Below are positions 1 to 9,085 of a DNA stretch of 64,000 nt, one piece after another; the first letter of the stretch is position 1; every line of letters begins with the position of its first letter. A program made the position numbers and the translations under genes. The stretch covers positions 248,001 through 312,000 of the forward strand of contig CBDBMW010000011.1 in assembly GCA_965207595.1 (NCBI GenBank), in the 5' to 3' direction. This stretch comes from JAGWAJ01 sp026707615 (lineage in GTDB: Bacteria > Acidobacteriota > Vicinamibacteria > Vicinamibacterales > UBA8438). Under the pieces are notes generated by a model, which did no database searches, was not told the origin of the DNA, and saw nothing but the letters and a program-made list of their open reading frames with translations.

Positions 1-356
1 CCGGTAGTCCGTGCCGGACGTCCAAAGGCAAGCTCACGCCCACGGTTTCCGGCCGCCCGCCGGCCCGGACGGGCACCATGGCCCGCAAGCAGGCTTGGGC
101 GAGGAGGCTCCCGCGCACCCGGCATCCCGACGACGGTGTCCGGCGTAGCCTCGACCGGGCGGCGCTCCAGCTACGAGCAGGCCCTCGATCGCGACAGCCG
201 ACACGGCCCTCACCGCCGGGCCACCCCGCGCAACCGGCGCGCACTCCGGCGGCCCGGATCGCCCTCTCAGAACCCCGGCGGCGTCTCGTCGGCCGACGGC
301 CCGTAGAGCGACGGGACGGGGACGTCGTTGATCCGCAGGTAGACACCGAGCAGAAG

Positions 357-833
357 GTGCCGAGCCGCCGCCCCCGATGGCGCATCGGGGTGGCCTGCAG
401 GCTCCCGGAGAGAACCGGCAACGGCCTGTAGCCGAGCGCCCGGAGGTAGGTGGCGAGGTCCGCCCGCCGCAAGGGGGCCTCGAGGTCGCGGAGGTGCTCG
501 AAGAACCCCGGTCCGTCGGTCCACTGCGTCACCTGCCGATGCTCGTCCGGCGTGATGCCCTGCGAGACGAAGTCCTGGGGCTCGCCGGCGTCGTCGATCG
601 TGACGATGCCGCCGCAGCGTGCGCCGGTCAGGGCGCGGGCGCTCCCGACGATCTCGCGCAGCACGGTCTCGACGTCGAGGCTCGAACTGATGCGCACGCT
701 CGCGGCGCTCAGCCGGGAGATGCGTCCGCGCAGCGTCTCGATCTCGCGCCTCAGCCCGCCGTCGGGCTTCGCGTGTCCGATCCCTCTCGCTGTCGGCACC
801 GATTCCCCTAACCCCGCCGGCCGGTCCGCCCAT
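357..833 (-). pseudogene. GAF-domain sensor protein remnant
   Basis: On the minus strand one frame reads a helical lead-in followed by GAF-like sequence with motifs such as SLDVETVLREIV, ALTGARCGGIVTIDDAGEP, FFEHLRDLEAPLRRADL and TPMRHRGRRLGTF. These match the GAF domain found in front of bacterial histidine kinases. After GTF the frame turns into arginine-rich nonsense, and no kinase domain follows. There is no convincing ATG; a GTG near 800 is possible. I read it as a truncated sensor relic. A second scrap of the same family lies near 46281. Bases 1-356 hold nothing else I can support. Confidence 0.5.
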
Positions 834-1025
834 CCTCGAACTCCGCGGGCGGCCTCCTCGGCGCTCCGTGTTGCTGTCGAGCCTGATTTTACGTATACCA
901 CACGCCTAAACACAACATCTTCATCCTAACCTCATGCCATTTCCGATATGCTCGGAGTCTACGGCTAGCGCTCAGGCGTCGCCGGGACGCGGCTCGTCGA
1001 GGGGCATGGGGGGGACGATTCCGCA

Positions 1026-1400
1026 ATGACCAAGGCGCAGGTCTGCAGGCACATGGCCAGCCATTTCGAGGCCCGCGCCCGCACCACGGGCGGGAGATCG
1101 CTCACTTGCGACGACGCCCGCGAGTTCCTGGACGAGCTGCGGCGGCTGTGCGTGCGGGAGCTGTCGGACGAAGGCTGCTTCTCGATCCCCAAGGTCGCCA
1201 AGCTCGTCGTGGAGACGCGGCGCCAGCGGCGCGGACGCGACCCCGTCAGCGGGACCACGGTCATCATCCCGGCGCGCCGCATCGTGCGGGCGCGGGCCTC
1301 CCCGGTGGTTCGCGACGCGGTTGAGGGCCGCCCGAAGCGACGCAGCGTCGACGGGTCCGCCGCGACCCGCGTCGCGCGCTCGACGCGCGGGAGCGACTAG
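1026..1400 (+). CDS. HU/IHF-like DNA-binding protein
   Basis: This 124-residue protein has the HU fold signature in its middle: a helical N-terminal half (residues 1-55), then GCFSIPKVAKLVVETRR, the beta-arm stretch GRDPVSGTTVIIPARRIV, and the closing segment VRARASPVVRDAV. In HU proteins this arm inserts into the DNA minor groove and bends it. The last 25 residues are an arginine-rich tail outside the family consensus. The N-terminal helices are weakly conserved, so it may be a divergent, mobile-element-type HU rather than the main nucleoid protein. It stands alone, about 60 bases before an element-end-like sequence. Confidence 0.65.
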   Translation: MTKAQVCRHMASHFEARARTTGGRSLTCDDAREFLDELRRLCVRELSDEGCFSIPKVAKLVVETRRQRRGRDPVSGTTVIIPARRIVRARASPVVRDAVEGRPKRRSVDGSAATRVARSTRGSD

Positions 1401-1476
1401 CCGCGGCGCATCCCGCGCGCCGCAACGGTGGTCGCTCCGGCCCCGGTCACTCCGGCAGGGTTGGCTTCCGAATACT

Positions 1477-1500
1477 CGTAAGTTATTGACTCATATAGGT
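1477..1500 (+). repeat. possible element end
   Basis: CTCGTAAGTT followed by an AT-richer stretch resembles the sequence at 10369 downstream of the second integrase and, with changes, 47347 at the distal end of the 4.3-kb element. It may mark the left end of the mobilizable element that ends near 10450. Confidence 0.35.
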
Positions 1501-1766
1501 TTGCCGCCAGTATTCCGACCCCTATCCCCACGTTGAACCCCTCATCGCAGACGGGAATCTACAGGACCATCGCGGTCGCCCGGGGACCTCGGACTCTCGG
1601 ACCCGGCGGACAATGCCTCGCCCTGGCGTGCTCGCAACCAACCGCGTTCACGCCGCCCTGGGGTGGCTGAAGCTCGACCCGCTTCACGCCCCGGTCGACC
1701 ATCGCTGCACTGACGTAGCACCCCCCTTCTCGCGCGACCGGCGCTGTTCGTCTTGTTATCGCAGTG

Positions 1767-3098
1767 TCAGCCATCGGGCGACCTCGCTTCCCCACCACGA
1801 GGGGCTGGAGAGGCGACCAACTGCGCCGCGTTCAACCGTTCTCCGCAGCCGCGACACTTCACGGTGTCGCCGTTCTGTCCCGGATCGAACTGGCTCCCGC
1901 CGCATCTCGGACACGCCTGCACGGTCATGTCCAGTGGAGCGGACAGGCGATCAGCCGCGAACAGACCTGCGGCGCATCGCTCCGCCAAGCCGAACAACAT
2001 GCTCTCGACAAAGTGTATGCAGATTCTCCTCTGCCTCAACTCACTCAGTCGCCGAGCACAGTCTTCGAGAGAGCGAAGGTAGTCAAAGTAGAAGTGTTCC
2101 GATCCTCGCGAAGGGCTGTCGTCGTAGAAGTCTATGCCGAACCGTTCCGCTAGCGTCCGGCATGTGCTCTGGGCGTGCCCGACGAGCTTGTTCTTCGACA
2201 GCGGAAGCGGGAAGCACCTTCGGCCATCGTGCTGACCGAGGTATCCGTGGCCGTGACCGATCCGACGGATTATCAGGTAATTGAGACTGACTGACACGCG
2301 GGCATCGTATATCGCGTACGTCACCGGATTGTGCAGGACCAGAGCCTTGGATCGCGATGCAATGCGCTCCAAACCGTGACGAGCAAGGCTCTCGGCTCGG
2401 TCGCAAGCGTAGTCGCGCAGGATGCCTGGCGCGAGCCCATGAATACCGCCGAACACCTCGACGTAGTACTTGACCAGTCGCGTCCTCTCGTCGCACGGGG
2501 CCTGCATGAACCGGTCGTGCAGGGCGTGCTTCAACTCGATGTTCTTGTCGAGTCGAGAGTACGACCGAAGCCTGATGCCCGTGTGCTCGAACAACTTGCC
2601 GTCGTCAACCGGCCACGTATACCAGTGCTCTGCGGCGTCCAGAATCGGCCGCAATTCCCCGGCCCTCGCTCGCGGCGTACGCCGACCACCAGGAAACGGG
2701 TCGTACCGTTGCTGCGCGAAGGCAACCAGAGCATCGACCAGATTGAAGTCACTCATCGCGCCTGTCTGTGGTGTGGCTTGCATGCGACTCCGGTAGGCTG
2801 GAATGGACGAACCGTGCGACGGCGTTCGTCGGATTCCGCTGTCGCCGTCAGGATCGACGACCAGCCGGAATACACCCTTCCGAACGCGCCACGCCTTCGG
2901 CGGCTGCCCATTCTTGACTGAGTTGCCCGGGTCGCTGCCGTCGATCTTGACGCTCTGGTTGGACGGGACGGTCGTGATGGTGTTCGGTGAAAACGGTCCT
3001 CGCGGCTTCTGTAGGTGGCGCCGCAAGTGATCTCGACTCCACTCACGCGGGATCAATCCCTTGCGGCGAAGGTCATAGACATGCCCCCAGAAGTCCAT
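1767..3098 (-). CDS. uncharacterised protein with C-terminal zinc ribbon
   Basis: This 443-residue protein is not from a family I can name. Residues 1-90 look like a small winged-helix-type domain ending in GVFRLVVDP, faintly like DUF7669 modules next to restriction genes. The central region (about 115-370) is helical with motifs YAIYDARVSVSLNYL and FGIDFYDDSP. The C-terminus has CPRCGG...CRGCGE, a four-cysteine zinc ribbon, suggesting nucleic-acid or protein binding. An internal ATG near 2755 (MSDFNLVDAL) could start a shorter protein lacking the first domain. It is the first gene inside the left element and probably cargo, but its function is unknown. Confidence 0.6.
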   Translation of the reverse strand: MDFWGHVYDLRRKGLIPREWSRDHLRRHLQKPRGPFSPNTITTVPSNQSVKIDGSDPGNSVKNGQPPKAWRVRKGVFRLVVDPDGDSGIRRTPSHGSSIPAYRSRMQATPQTGAMSDFNLVDALVAFAQQRYDPFPGGRRTPRARAGELRPILDAAEHWYTWPVDDGKLFEHTGIRLRSYSRLDKNIELKHALHDRFMQAPCDERTRLVKYYVEVFGGIHGLAPGILRDYACDRAESLARHGLERIASRSKALVLHNPVTYAIYDARVSVSLNYLIIRRIGHGHGYLGQHDGRRCFPLPLSKNKLVGHAQSTCRTLAERFGIDFYDDSPSRGSEHFYFDYLRSLEDCARRLSELRQRRICIHFVESMLFGLAERCAAGLFAADRLSAPLDMTVQACPRCGGSQFDPGQNGDTVKCRGCGERLNAAQLVASPAPRGGEARSPDG

Positions 3099-3449
3099 CG
3101 AGGCCTCTCCCTGTGCGTCGGGGCGCCGCTACGGCACGTCCGATGGCATCACCTCGGTCGCCTTTGACGCGCGGCGATGTCAGAGGTCGGTCGCATGTTC
3201 GGCATCCAGGCAACAGCGCTGGCCCCACCGCTGGCCCCACACGGTAGATCCGCGTCGAAGCCGGGACTAGCGTCACAGTGTCAGATCCGGCAGGATCGGA
3301 TCAAGCACCGCTTCGTTCTTGAGCCACGGTTCACCGCCGGCATCGTCGGGGCCAACAGCGTGAGCGTGTGCTCCCCGGCGTCAAGGTCCTCGCTCCGCGG
3401 GGCTCGCGCCCTTGACGCCGGCTCCGCGCACGGCTCCTGGAGACCTCGG

Positions 3450-3575
3450 GGCCGTCGCCGCCTTCACGTGCCAGGTCGGCGAGAGGATCTCCAGCACGTC
3501 GGCCGTGCTGACCTCGGACACGGGCCGGCTGCCGATGCGAGGGGAACGCCCACCGTTCCATGCTTCGTCAACCAG
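3450..3575 (-). pseudogene. tyrosine integrase fragment
   Basis: About 40 codons on the minus strand, including RPVSEVSTADVLEILSP and WHVKAATA, are nearly identical to residues 140-167 of the integrase at 7824-9023. The sequence on either side does not continue the protein, so this is a recombination scrap of an integrase core-binding domain. Just left of it (3367-3440) lies a copy of the GC-rich repeat also seen at 14590 and 49206. The remainder of 3099-3449 and 3576-3741 shows no supportable gene. Confidence 0.6.
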
Positions 3576-3741
3576 TGCCGCGCGTGCCACCGGCTGCGCG
3601 AGCCCCACGGCGGGAGCTTCCTGAGCGCACATGCGGCGTGGCCTCACCCGGACCTCCCTGCGCCGCGACGGCGACCTCCGGAGACCCGGGCCAGAGGGCT
3701 GCACAGGGGGCGACCTGAACCTTGCCCCGTTCGCCCGCCGT

Positions 3742-3833
3742 CTCCCCGGCCGCCCTCTCCACCGGGCGGCCGGGGAGGGAAAAATCGCGCGCGCTGTGCG
3801 CGCCTTCCCTTGCCGCGCTGAGCGCGGCAAGGG
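3742..3833. repeat. cluster of strong hairpins
   Basis: Two perfect inverted repeats lie close together: 14-bp arms at 3742-3755 and 3764-3777, and 12-bp arms CCCTTGCCGCGC with a 3-base loop at 3807-3833. Between them is an alternating GC run. No T-run follows in either direction, so a classical terminator is not clear. They may be decayed element ends. Confidence 0.45.
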
Positions 3834-4120
3834 AACGAGGCCGGCCAGCCGACCGGCTCGCTCGGTTCACCCGCGTCAACGTCGCCTGACGCTCGACGAG
3901 GGCCGCCGGACCCTTGGCACGACGCCGATCGACGGACGCCAGCAGGTTCCCGGCAACGACCGCGCTCCGTGGTTGCGCAGTGCGACCCGGGCGTCGAGCA
4001 CCCGCTCGGTCGCCGCGTCCGCCGTCACCGCGCCGCTGTCGACCTGCACCAGCACGCCGTCGACCGCTTCGAGGGGGCCGGCCATCTACCGGTCCGCCAG
4101 CCCGCCAGCCCGGTCATCTG

Positions 4121-4283
4121 CGACCCCGGGGGCCGACCCCGGGGGCCAACCCCGAGACCGGAACACCCCGAGAAATCGAGACCGGATCCCGGACCTCCAA
4201 ACCCTCGGGAGCCACGAGACATAAGTCCCGCTCCAACAGGCACATGCAGCGAACCTCGAAAACCCCGGGGGCCGACCCCGAGA
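4121..4283 (+). repeat. 13-bp GC-rich tandem repeats
   Basis: CGACCCCGGGGGC occurs twice in tandem at 4121-4146, followed by a degenerate third unit to 4159, and a further related copy sits at 4263-4283. The surrounding 3834-4705 contains no gene I can support. The repeats may be slippage products or remnants of an element end. Confidence 0.4.
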
Positions 4284-4705
4284 CTGTCTGTATTGACCCT
4301 GCGACCTCGGCCCGGCCGTAGGGCCCCCGGCCCCCGCGGGCCGATGAGCCGCACTCCCGAGCCGACCGGGGCCGCTCACGGCCACTTCCCCCAGGGAACC
4401 TCGATGGCGCCCGCGGCGCGGGGCCGCCCGGACGGCACCGGTCACCAGCGCCCCGAGGCGCAACACCCCGGCTCGAGCGGTCGCGACGAAGAAATCTGCC
4501 GACCTGGCCGTACCGCCTCGGATCGGCGGGGACCGAACCGGTCCCTCGGAGTCCCGGCCGGCCTCGACTGGCCAGAGCCGGACGGAGAGGGGCAGATCGG
4601 GACGGAACTCCTTGTCTTGGAGATAGTTACGGCGCTTGATACGCTCCGATCCAGACCGTTCGCGGGCAAGGTCACGGCAGTCCATCGCAGCAAGGAGCAC
4701 ATCCG

Positions 4706-4963
4706 ATGACGACGAACCGACACACCCCCCCTGTGCAGCCGAGCGCCGGCGCCGCCATGCCCCGGCTCCTGACCCTGCGCGACGTCACCGCGGCGACCGC
4801 CCTGTCCCGCTCGGCCGTCTACGCGCTGATGGCCGAGTCCCGCTTCCCGAAGCCCATCCGCATCGGCAGCCGCGCCGTCCGCTGGGTCGAGAGCGAAGTG
4901 CTCGACTTCATCGCCAGCCGCCCCCGAGCCGGCTCCGATCGGCCCCCGCGCAGCCAGGGATGA
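4706..4963 (+). CDS. AlpA-family regulator (MerR-like HTH)
   Basis: This 85-residue protein carries the AlpA/excisionase-type helix-turn-helix: PRLLTLRDVTAATALSRSAVYALMAESRFPKPIRIGSRAVRWVESEV, spread over residues 19-66. The family binds DNA near integrase genes of P4-like and related elements and controls integrase expression or helps excision. The 17 residues before PRLL are poorly conserved, so translation could begin at the second ATG (4757). It lies directly upstream of the oriT-like site and mob genes, and P4-type integrases are encoded a few kilobases downstream, which fits this role. Confidence 0.85.
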   Translation: MTTNRHTPPVQPSAGAAMPRLLTLRDVTAATALSRSAVYALMAESRFPKPIRIGSRAVRWVESEVLDFIASRPRAGSDRPPRSQG

Positions 4964-5034
4964 CACTGCGGGTCCACCAGGCCGGCAGCATGAGCCCTCC
5001 TGTGTCGACGAGCGAGAGAGCACCTGCGGTCGGA

Positions 5035-5120
5035 GCTGGCTCATGACGTGTAGCTGTCATGAGCCAGCATACCCCTTGTATACACAAGGGGCTGGCGAGG
5101 GGGACGCTGCGCCCCCCCTC
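5035..5120 (+). other. putative origin of transfer, copy 1
   Basis: A perfect 13-bp inverted repeat (GCTGGCTCATGAC, 5035-5047 and 5056-5068; 8-base loop) is followed by a second one (CCCCTTGT/ACAAGGGG, 5072-5091), then CTGGCGAGGGGG and a GC hairpin. Immediately downstream are MobC and relaxase genes, the usual place for oriT. The same three-part layout recurs at 13678, 15132, 49531 and 50158. The nick position cannot be read from sequence alone. Confidence 0.7.
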
Positions 5121-5196
5121 GACCCCCCGGCTTCACGCGCCCTACCGGGCCAGACCGCGGGGGCTCCCGCCCCCGAACCCCCGGGCCGGTGCGCTG

Positions 5197-5535
5197 ATGG
5201 CTGACCGCCGCACTGGGCAACTCCACCTGCGCGTGTCGCCGGCCGAGGCCGCCGCGTGGCGGGCCAAGGCCGAAGCGGCCGGCGTGCCGCTGTCCGACCT
5301 GCTGCGGCAGGCCATGGCGCGGACCCGCACCTGGACCGCCGCCGCGGCCGCGGTCGAGCGCGAGCGCACCCGCCAGGTCGCCCGCATCGGCAACAACCTG
5401 AACCAGATCGCCCGCTGGGCCAACACCCACGCCGACAGGGCCGACGCCGTCGAGGTCATCGCCCACCTCGTCGCCATCGAGCAGGAGATCGCGCGGCTGG
5501 CCCGCTTCCCGGACGAGCGGCCCGATGCACGTTAA
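5197..5535 (+). CDS. mobC: MobC/MbeC-like relaxosome accessory protein
   Basis: The 112-residue product starts LHLRVSPAEAAAWRAKAEAAG (ribbon-helix-helix-like region, residues 7-35) and contains IGNNLNQIARWAN near residue 68, the hallmark of MobC/MbeC proteins. These bind oriT and help the relaxase open the DNA. I chose the ATG at 5197 because longer frames start inside the oriT-like repeat. The end overlaps the relaxase start by 11 bases, as in ColE1-type mob operons, implying translational coupling. Confidence 0.85.
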   Translation: MADRRTGQLHLRVSPAEAAAWRAKAEAAGVPLSDLLRQAMARTRTWTAAAAAVERERTRQVARIGNNLNQIARWANTHADRADAVEVIAHLVAIEQEIARLARFPDERPDAR

Positions 5536-7015
5536 GTTCATCGCCCGCGGCGCCGGCTCGGCGAAGGCCGCGGCCGACTACCTGCTCGGCGAGCGGGACG
5601 CCGCCGGCAAGCCGCGCGACGGCGTCGAGATCCGCCGCGGCGACCCCGACACCGTCGCCGCCGTCGCCGACTCGCTCAAGTTCGACCACAAGTACACCTC
5701 CGGCGTGATCGCCTGGGCGCCGGAGGACCGGCCGACCAACGCGCAGATCGAGGCCGTGCTCGACCAGTTCGAGCAGACGGCCTGGGCCGGGCTCGAGCCC
5801 GACCGCTACGCCTGGTCGGCCGTCGAGCACCGCGAGCGGGGCGGCGGCGTCCACGTGCACATCTTCGCCGCCCGCTGCGACCTCGAGACGGGCAGGAGCC
5901 TCAACATCGCGCCGCCCGGCTGGCAGAAGACCTTCGGCCCGCTGCGCGACGCCTTCAACCACGAGCACGGCTGGAGCCGGCCCGACGACCCGGCCCGCGC
6001 CAGGGCGCAACAGCCCGGCCACCGCGCCTTGATCGACGCGGCGAACCTCCGGGCCGGCCTCGACGTCGAGGCCGACCCGCGCGAGGTCATCCGCGACTAC
6101 ATCCTGCAGCGGGTAGAGCACGGCGTCGTGCAGAGCCGCGCCGACGTCGTCGCCGCGCTCAAGGAAGCAGAGCTCGACGTCCCGCGCCAGGGCAAGGACT
6201 ACGTGACCGCCCGCGACCCGAAGACCGGGAAGCGGTGGCGGCTCAGGGGAGCGTTGTACGAGCATGACTTCAACCCGGAACGACTTGACCTCGCGGCTCC
6301 AGCGCCGGCTGGAGAACGAGCGGGCGGAGATCGAGACGACGGCCGCGCGCGAGCTGAAGAGGCTTGGCGAGAGCTTGAGCGGCGTCGCCGAGAACGCGCT
6401 CGGTACCATCGAAGCCGATACGGCGGCGTGGATCGAGCGGGTGCGCGGGATCCTGCTGCGGATGTGGCTGTGGCCGCTGATGTTCGGCCTGATGCTCTCG
6501 GCCGGCATCTGCGGCGGGAGCTGGGCGGGGACGCGGTGGCTGTGGACGACGATCGAGCGGCAGGTCGAGACGCTGGCGGTGCTCCGCCTGGACATCGACC
6601 AGGCCCGCCGGACCCTGGCGCGGCTCGAGGAGACGACCTGGCGCGTCGAGCTCCGCGAAATCGACGGCGAGCGGTTCGTCGTACTGCCGCCGGGCTCACT
6701 GGAGCGTCCGCCGTGGACCGTGGGCGGACGGCCTGCCTTGAAGCTGTCGAGCGAGTGAAGGACCTCTATGACCGGGCTGGAACGGCAGTTGACGAGGGCC
6801 TTGCGGGAATTGTCCGCGCAGTACGAGCGGGAGCGGACGCAGCACGCCGAGCAGATCGCGGCCTTGCAGCGGCAGGTCGAGCACTGCGCCGGGCAGGTGA
6901 CGCGCTTGATCGCGGACTACACGACGCTCGCCGAGACGTTGCGCGGGCCGTGGAGATGATCCGCCACCACCGCCGGCAGCGCGGACCGGAGCGGGACCAT
7001 GGCCCGAGCCGTTAG
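5525..7015 (+). CDS. mobA: MOBP-type relaxase (MobA/MbeA-like)
   Basis: The N-terminal 245 residues form the relaxase domain: MHVKFIARGAGSAKAAADYL supplies a candidate nicking tyrosine (Y19), and GGGVHVHIFAARCDLETG followed by RSLN (residues 107-127) supplies the metal-binding histidines plus the E and N typical of MbeA-like enzymes. It should cleave oriT and pilot the strand in conjugative mobilisation. From residue 246 the protein becomes arginine- and alanine-rich with low complexity; two other genes are encoded there in a shifted frame, so this tail is constrained by them. No type IV secretion genes are present, so it needs a helper. Confidence 0.85.
   Translation: MHVKFIARGAGSAKAAADYLLGERDAAGKPRDGVEIRRGDPDTVAAVADSLKFDHKYTSGVIAWAPEDRPTNAQIEAVLDQFEQTAWAGLEPDRYAWSAVEHRERGGGVHVHIFAARCDLETGRSLNIAPPGWQKTFGPLRDAFNHEHGWSRPDDPARARAQQPGHRALIDAANLRAGLDVEADPREVIRDYILQRVEHGVVQSRADVVAALKEAELDVPRQGKDYVTARDPKTGKRWRLRGALYEHDFNPERLDLAAPAPAGERAGGDRDDGRARAEEAWRELERRRRERARYHRSRYGGVDRAGARDPAADVAVAADVRPDALGRHLRRELGGDAVAVDDDRAAGRDAGGAPPGHRPGPPDPGAARGDDLARRAPRNRRRAVRRTAAGLTGASAVDRGRTACLEAVERVKDLYDRAGTAVDEGLAGIVRAVRAGADAARRADRGLAAAGRALRRAGDALDRGLHDARRDVARAVEMIRHHRRQRGPERDHGPSR
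6264..6758 (+). CDS. mbeB: MbeB-like mobilisation protein, nested in the relaxase gene
   Basis: This 164-residue protein lies wholly within the relaxase gene in another frame. It has an N-terminal coiled-coil-like helix (residues 1-60, RLENERAEIETTAARELKRL), one hydrophobic segment around residues 67-90 (MWLWPLMFGLMLSAGICGG), and a second heptad-like stretch (DIDQARRTLARLEET). That layout matches MbeB/MobB-type proteins, which link the relaxase to the membrane. Natural protein composition here, against low-complexity sequence in the relaxase frame, indicates this frame is the one selected in this stretch. Confidence 0.75.
   Translation: MTSTRNDLTSRLQRRLENERAEIETTAARELKRLGESLSGVAENALGTIEADTAAWIERVRGILLRMWLWPLMFGLMLSAGICGGSWAGTRWLWTTIERQVETLAVLRLDIDQARRTLARLEETTWRVELREIDGERFVVLPPGSLERPPWTVGGRPALKLSSE
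6768..6959 (+). CDS. mbeD: MbeD-like mobilisation protein, nested
   Basis: A 63-residue, almost entirely helical protein (MTGLERQLTRALRELSAQYE...AEQIAALQRQVEHCAGQV) with heptad spacing, closely matching MbeD/MobD proteins of ColE1-type plasmids, where they act in mobilisation and entry exclusion. It starts 9 bases after the MbeB-like gene and also lies inside the relaxase gene. The order mobC-mobA with B and D embedded is the ColE1 order. Confidence 0.75.
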   Translation: MTGLERQLTRALRELSAQYERERTQHAEQIAALQRQVEHCAGQVTRLIADYTTLAETLRGPWR

Positions 7016-7078
7016 AGCCCTTGTCGCCCCGGAGTGCATCACCGGCCGGACACGCCGTCCAGCCGTCCGGGAATCGGC

Positions 7079-7690
7079 TCAGTACAGTTCCGTCCGGGCA
7101 CTCTCCGCCTCGCCCGCATCGATCTCGACAGCGTCGACCCCGGCGATCTGGTCCGCCAGCACCTGGCCGTAGGTCGGGTAGCAGGAGCGGTCGACCTGCG
7201 CGTCGGCTTCCCAAAGCCGGGCTCGAATCAACGCCTTGGCGCAGTGCAGGAACGCCTCTTCCACCGTCACCTTGAGAACGGAGATTGGCGGCCTGCCGTT
7301 GATGGCCAGAGGCCCCAGGTGCTCCGGGTCGGTCGAGATCGCAGCCCGTCCGTTGACCCGCAACGTCTCGGTCAGGCCCGGCACGAAGAACACCAGACCG
7401 ACGTAGGGACGTTCCACCACGTTCATCAACGTGTCCACCTGACGGTTCCCCGGCCGGTCCGGCAGCAACAGCGTCGTGTCGTCGAGGACGTGCGCCAGCG
7501 ACCCGGGCGGGTCGCCCCGCGGCGAGGCGTCCGAGCGCCCGTCAGCACGGGCGGAACTGATGACGTAGAACGGCGACAGGGCGATGAACTTCCGGCAGTG
7601 AACGTCCAGGTGATCGAGAACCTTGAGGCCGGCCCGCGCGGCGGGAGGGCGATAGACCTCGCGAAGCTTCGCCAACGTGTCGATGGCCAT
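7079..7690 (-). CDS. PPOX-fold FMN-dependent flavoprotein (MSMEG_1061-like)
   Basis: The 203-residue protein has the features of the MSMEG_1061 branch of the pyridoxamine-5-phosphate-oxidase fold: opening MAIDTLAKLREVY, a central DDTTLLLPDRPGNRQVDTLMNV, the GLVFFVPGLTETLRVNGRA strand pair that binds flavin, and the C-terminal HCAKALIRARLW. Family members bind FMN or F420 and reduce small molecules. The ATG at 7690 matches the family start; a longer frame upstream adds unrelated sequence. It lies between the mob operon and the integrases, so it is likely cargo of the element. Confidence 0.8.
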   Translation of the reverse strand: MAIDTLAKLREVYRPPAARAGLKVLDHLDVHCRKFIALSPFYVISSARADGRSDASPRGDPPGSLAHVLDDTTLLLPDRPGNRQVDTLMNVVERPYVGLVFFVPGLTETLRVNGRAAISTDPEHLGPLAINGRPPISVLKVTVEEAFLHCAKALIRARLWEADAQVDRSCYPTYGQVLADQIAGVDAVEIDAGEAESARTELY

Positions 7691-7823
7691 CACAACCTCC
7701 CATTGTCTCGCGGACGCATACACCATACCATCACGCTGCGCCGACGAAACCGCGAGGGTTGCGGGTCTCCTCGATTGCGGTGGCGTCGGCCGAGCACGCG
7801 CCGCGCGTGAACCATCCGAACGA

Positions 7824-9023
7824 TCACCGGCGTCGCGAGACCGGCCGGGACCCGCCACGGAGATACTCGGTCCAATCGTCCATCAGCCGCCGCCGGCGTT
7901 CGAACAGGTCCGACCGGGCATAGGCCGCCTCGACCTTGTTCTGCACGACGTGAGCCAGCGCGGCCTCGATGACCTCCCGCGGGTGGTCCGTCTCCTCCGC
8001 CGCCCAGTCCCGGAACGACGAGCGGAAGCCGTGAGCCACGGCGGCGATCCGGTGGTACTGGAGCATCTTCGGCAGCGTCGAGGCCGAGATCGCCTTCCCG
8101 CTCCGCATCGGAAACACGAGCGGACCCCCGTCGCCAAGCCCCCGCGCCGCGTCGAGGATCGCCAGCGCCCGGCCGCACAGCGGAACCCGGTGCTCGCGCT
8201 TCGCCTTCATCCGCAGGGCCGGGACGGTCCACGCGCGCCCGGCCGTGTCCATCTCGTCCCACGTGGCGAGCCTGACTTCCGCCGACCGGGCGGCCGTCAG
8301 CACGAGAAACTCGAACGCCAGCTTGACGGCCGGTTGCGCCGAGCCGTCCCGCACCGTCTCGATGGCCGCGGCCACCTCCTTGTGAGGCAGCGCCAGCCGG
8401 TGCGTCACGATGTCGTTCTGCGCGCCGAGCACCGGCAGCACGCGGTCGCAAGGATTGTCGTTGCGCAGGTCCATGGCGATGGCCCACTCCAGCACCGACC
8501 GGATACGCTGGCGGACCTCCCTGGCCGTGGCCGCCTTGACGTGCCAGATGGGCGAGAGGATCTCCAGCACGTCGGCCGTGCTGACCTCGGAGACCGCCCG
8601 GCTGCCGACGAGCGGGAAGACGTACCGTTCCAGGCTGCTCCACCAGTTGTGCGCGTGCCACCGGCCACGCCAGCCGCCGCGCTTCTGCTCGAGGACGCGC
8701 TCGGCGGCCTCGGCGAAGGTGGGTACGCCTTCGGCGCGGCGCTTCTCCGAGAGGGGGTCGCCGCCGGAGCGGGCCAGCTTGCGGTTGGCGAGGGCCAGCT
8801 CGCGGGCCTCGGCGAGCGGGACGAGCGCGGCGGCGCCGAGTCCGAGCTCGCGGCGGCGTCCGCGAATGACGATGCGCTGGACCCAGCTTCGCGTTCCGGT
8901 GGGCTGGACGAAGAGGTACAGGCCGTTGCCGTCGGCTGAACGGACCTTTACTGTCCGGCTACGTCCGCCGTCGTCCGGGATGGCAGGTAAATAGCTGGTT
9001 AGTAATCGTTTATGATTAGCCAA
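7824..9023 (-). CDS. tyrosine integrase 1 (P4 type)
   Basis: A 399-residue integrase: an arm-binding domain with DGNGLYLFVQPTGTRSW at residue 31, a core-binding domain around 100-190, and a catalytic domain with R246 (TAARSAEV), H331 and R334 (HGFRSSFRDW), H358 and nucleophile Y368 (AAYARSDLF). All key residues are present. Its first 25 residues differ from those of the two related integrases here and lie in sequence resembling their upstream region (9000-9030), so its original N-terminus may have been replaced by an adjacent insertion. It is divergent from integrase 2, 62 bases away. Confidence 0.85.
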   Translation of the reverse strand: MANHKRLLTSYLPAIPDDGGRSRTVKVRSADGNGLYLFVQPTGTRSWVQRIVIRGRRRELGLGAAALVPLAEARELALANRKLARSGGDPLSEKRRAEGVPTFAEAAERVLEQKRGGWRGRWHAHNWWSSLERYVFPLVGSRAVSEVSTADVLEILSPIWHVKAATAREVRQRIRSVLEWAIAMDLRNDNPCDRVLPVLGAQNDIVTHRLALPHKEVAAAIETVRDGSAQPAVKLAFEFLVLTAARSAEVRLATWDEMDTAGRAWTVPALRMKAKREHRVPLCGRALAILDAARGLGDGGPLVFPMRSGKAISASTLPKMLQYHRIAAVAHGFRSSFRDWAAEETDHPREVIEAALAHVVQNKVEAAYARSDLFERRRRLMDDWTEYLRGGSRPVSRRR

Positions 9024-9085
9024 CCTGGACTGAGCGGGTCAGGACGGCTTGGGGAATCCGCCAGAATCCCGTATATGATTGTGGG

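Noticed and set aside
3742..3833. Rho-independent terminators
   Set aside because: Hairpins lack a following T-run on either strand and no gene ends at them.
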